Assembly (NCBI GenBank): GCA_035541655.1
Contig: DATKMY010000033.1
Span: 1 to 5,810 of the forward strand
Reading direction: 5' to 3'
From: CAIWHR01 sp035541655
GTDB lineage: Bacteria > Pseudomonadota > Gammaproteobacteria > Burkholderiales > Casimicrobiaceae
Length of the DNA stretch: 5,810 nt
Shown: positions 4,461-5,810 of the stretch, piece after piece
Layout of the letters: every line of letters starts with the position of its first letter
Position numbering within the stretch: the first letter of the stretch is position 1
Program-made: the position numbers and the translations under genes
The notes under the pieces: generated by a model
The model's input: the letters and a program-made list of their open reading frames with translations, nothing else
Database searches by the model: none
Told to the model about the DNA's origin: nothing

Positions 4461-5810
4461 TCAGCGGCGCCAGAATGCCGGCGTCAGCAGCACGAGAAAC
4501 GTGAAGATCTCGAGTCGCCCGATCAGCATCGCGAACGCGAACACGATCTTCCCGTGCCCGCCGAGCGTCGCGAACGTCGTCGAGTGGCTGCCGAGCCCTA
4601 GCCCGGTGTTGTTGATGCAGGTCGCGACGGCGCCGAAGGCCGTGGACTGATCCATGCCGTCCATCATCGCGATGATCATGAAGCCGGCGAACACGGCGAC
4701 GTAGAGCACGAGGAATCCGCCGACGCTCTCGACGACCGAGTCGGGCACGACTTGCCCATCGACCTTGATTCGACGCACGGCCTGCGGATGGATCAGCTTG
4801 TGGATGTGCACGCCCGCCTGCTTGCCGAGCACGAGGAAGCGCACGATCTTCAGCCCGCCGGACGTCGAGCCCGCGCAGCCGCCTACGAAACTCAAGAAGA
4901 TCATCAATGCCGGCAGCGCGAGCGGCCAAACCGAGAAGTCGGCGACCGAATAGCCGGTGGTCGTGACGACGCTCGCGACTTCGAATAGCGCGTAGCGCAG
5001 CGACTCGATGACGGTGTCGTAAGTCCGCGTGCTCGCGAGCACGAACGTCGCCGCCGCCGTCGCGCAGAGCACGGTGATAACGAACGCGCGCGTCTGCGTG
5101 TCCTGTCCGTAGCGATGCAGCTGAAACGTTCGCCAAGCGACGAAATGCGCGTTGAAGCTGATGCCGCCGATCAGCATGAACACGATGGCGACAGCCTCGA
5201 TCGCGGGGCTATCGAAGAAAGCGAGGTTCGCGTCGTGCGTCGAGTAGCCGCCGGTCGACAGCGTGCTGAAGCTGTGCGCGATCGCGTCGAATGCGCCCAT
5301 GCCGGCGAGCCAGAACGCGAGCGCGCAGAGCGCCGTGAGCAACACGTACAGGCCGCAGACATTGCGCGCGGTCCGCGTGATCCGCGGAGTCAATCTCTCG
5401 TCCTTGAACGGTCCCGGCGTGTCGGCCTTGTAGAGCTGCATCCCGCCGATTCCGAGCATCGGCAGCAGCGCGATCGCGAGCACGATCACGCCGAGCCCAC
5501 CGAGCCATTGGATTTCCTGACGGTACAAGAGAATCGACGGCGGCAGCCGGTCGAGGTACACGAGCGCGGTCGCGGCCGTGGTCGTGTACCCGGCCGCGGA
5601 CTCGAAGAAGCCATCGGCGAAGCTCACGCCGAGCGAGAGTATGAAGGGCACGGCGCCGAGCGCGCTCATGCCGGTCCACATCACGCCGACGATCAAAAAG
5701 CCGTCGCGGCTACGGACGTTGACGTGCTTGCGATGGAACGGCGCCCAGAACACGACGCCCGCGAGCAGCGCGATGGCGGCGGCCGCGGCGAACCGGCCGG
5801 ATTCGCCGTC
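4461..5810 (-). CDS. trkH: Trk-type potassium uptake channel TrkH (N-terminus cut by window edge)
   Basis: The frame is open from the right edge and gives 449 residues; against E. coli TrkH (about 483) roughly the first 30 are missing. The GTG at 5753 is inside the gene and is not its start, since the frame upstream of it continues to match the family. TrkH is the membrane subunit that moves K+ and is normally gated by the cytosolic NAD-binding TrkA. Family landmarks, numbered in the fragment: SRDGFLIV (34-41), the first pore loop GYTTTAATALV (74-84), LQ/GG-rich LPMLGIGGMQLY (116-127), second filter STGGYSTHDA (185-194), third filter TTTGYS (283-288), the gating loop GGCAGSTSGGLKIVR (310-324), fourth filter NNTGLGLG (400-407), and the terminal GRLEIFTFLVLLTPAFW. 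The oddity is alanine 79, where E. coli TrkH has the first filter glycine. The other three filter glycines are present. No trkA is visible; the gene is convergent with the MFS gene. Confidence 0.92.
   Translation of the reverse strand, partial: DGESGRFAAAAAIALLAGVVFWAPFHRKHVNVRSRDGFLIVGVMWTGMSALGAVPFILSLGVSFADGFFESAAGYTTTAATALVYLDRLPPSILLYRQEIQWLGGLGVIVLAIALLPMLGIGGMQLYKADTPGPFKDERLTPRITRTARNVCGLYVLLTALCALAFWLAGMGAFDAIAHSFSTLSTGGYSTHDANLAFFDSPAIEAVAIVFMLIGGISFNAHFVAWRTFQLHRYGQDTQTRAFVITVLCATAAATFVLASTRTYDTVIESLRYALFEVASVVTTTGYSVADFSVWPLALPALMIFLSFVGGCAGSTSGGLKIVRFLVLGKQAGVHIHKLIHPQAVRRIKVDGQVVPDSVVESVGGFLVLYVAVFAGFMIIAMMDGMDQSTAFGAVATCINNTGLGLGSHSTTFATLGGHGKIVFAFAMLIGRLEIFTFLVLLTPAFWRR

Noticed and set aside
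4054..5136. Minus-strand open frame of 360 residues across the MFS gene end and trkH
   Set aside because: Its translation is arginine-rich and low in complexity, and it overlaps two well-supported genes in other frames. It is a shadow typical of GC-rich DNA.
4461..5753. GTG at 5753 as the start of trkH
   Set aside because: The frame is open to the right edge and the 19 upstream codons still align with TrkH, so the true start lies outside the window.

Overview
This window is a GC-rich chromosomal stretch, most likely from a proteobacterium. The TrkH fragment aligns closely, by memory, with the enterobacterial/gammaproteobacterial TrkH type, but a precise lineage cannot be fixed. It holds three complete protein genes and two cut by the window edges. 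No tRNA, rRNA, CRISPR array, transposase or phage gene is visible.

Layout. Positions 1-1481 carry two co-oriented (minus strand) paralogous genes for DUF707-type proteins, a family of predicted GT-A-like glycosyltransferase relatives. The downstream copy is truncated by the left edge. The two align without a gap at a constant offset of 1122 bases and are about two-thirds identical in protein over the visible overlap. Positions 1482-1919 are a divergent intergenic region, locally much less GC-rich than the genes. It leads on the plus strand into a putative sugar O-methyltransferase gene (1920-2936, TTG start behind a good Shine-Dalgarno). After a 97-base gap with an inverted repeat comes a plus-strand major facilitator gene of the aromatic acid:H+ symporter type (3034-4389, GTG start). 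A short convergent spacer with a perfect 16-base palindrome separates it from a minus-strand trkH gene, which runs off the right edge and lacks only about its first 30 residues.

How the genes may work together. The DUF707 pair and the divergent sugar methyltransferase look like part of a surface-glycan (O-antigen, exopolysaccharide or glycan-capping) locus: one type predicted to transfer or handle sugars, the other to methylate them. This is inference from family and arrangement. The MFS transporter and trkH look like ordinary neighbouring genes: uptake of a small organic acid, and potassium uptake. The features most worth a second look are the DUF707 tandem duplication, the alanine in place of the first selectivity-filter glycine in TrkH, and small dyad elements ahead of the methyltransferase and MFS genes.
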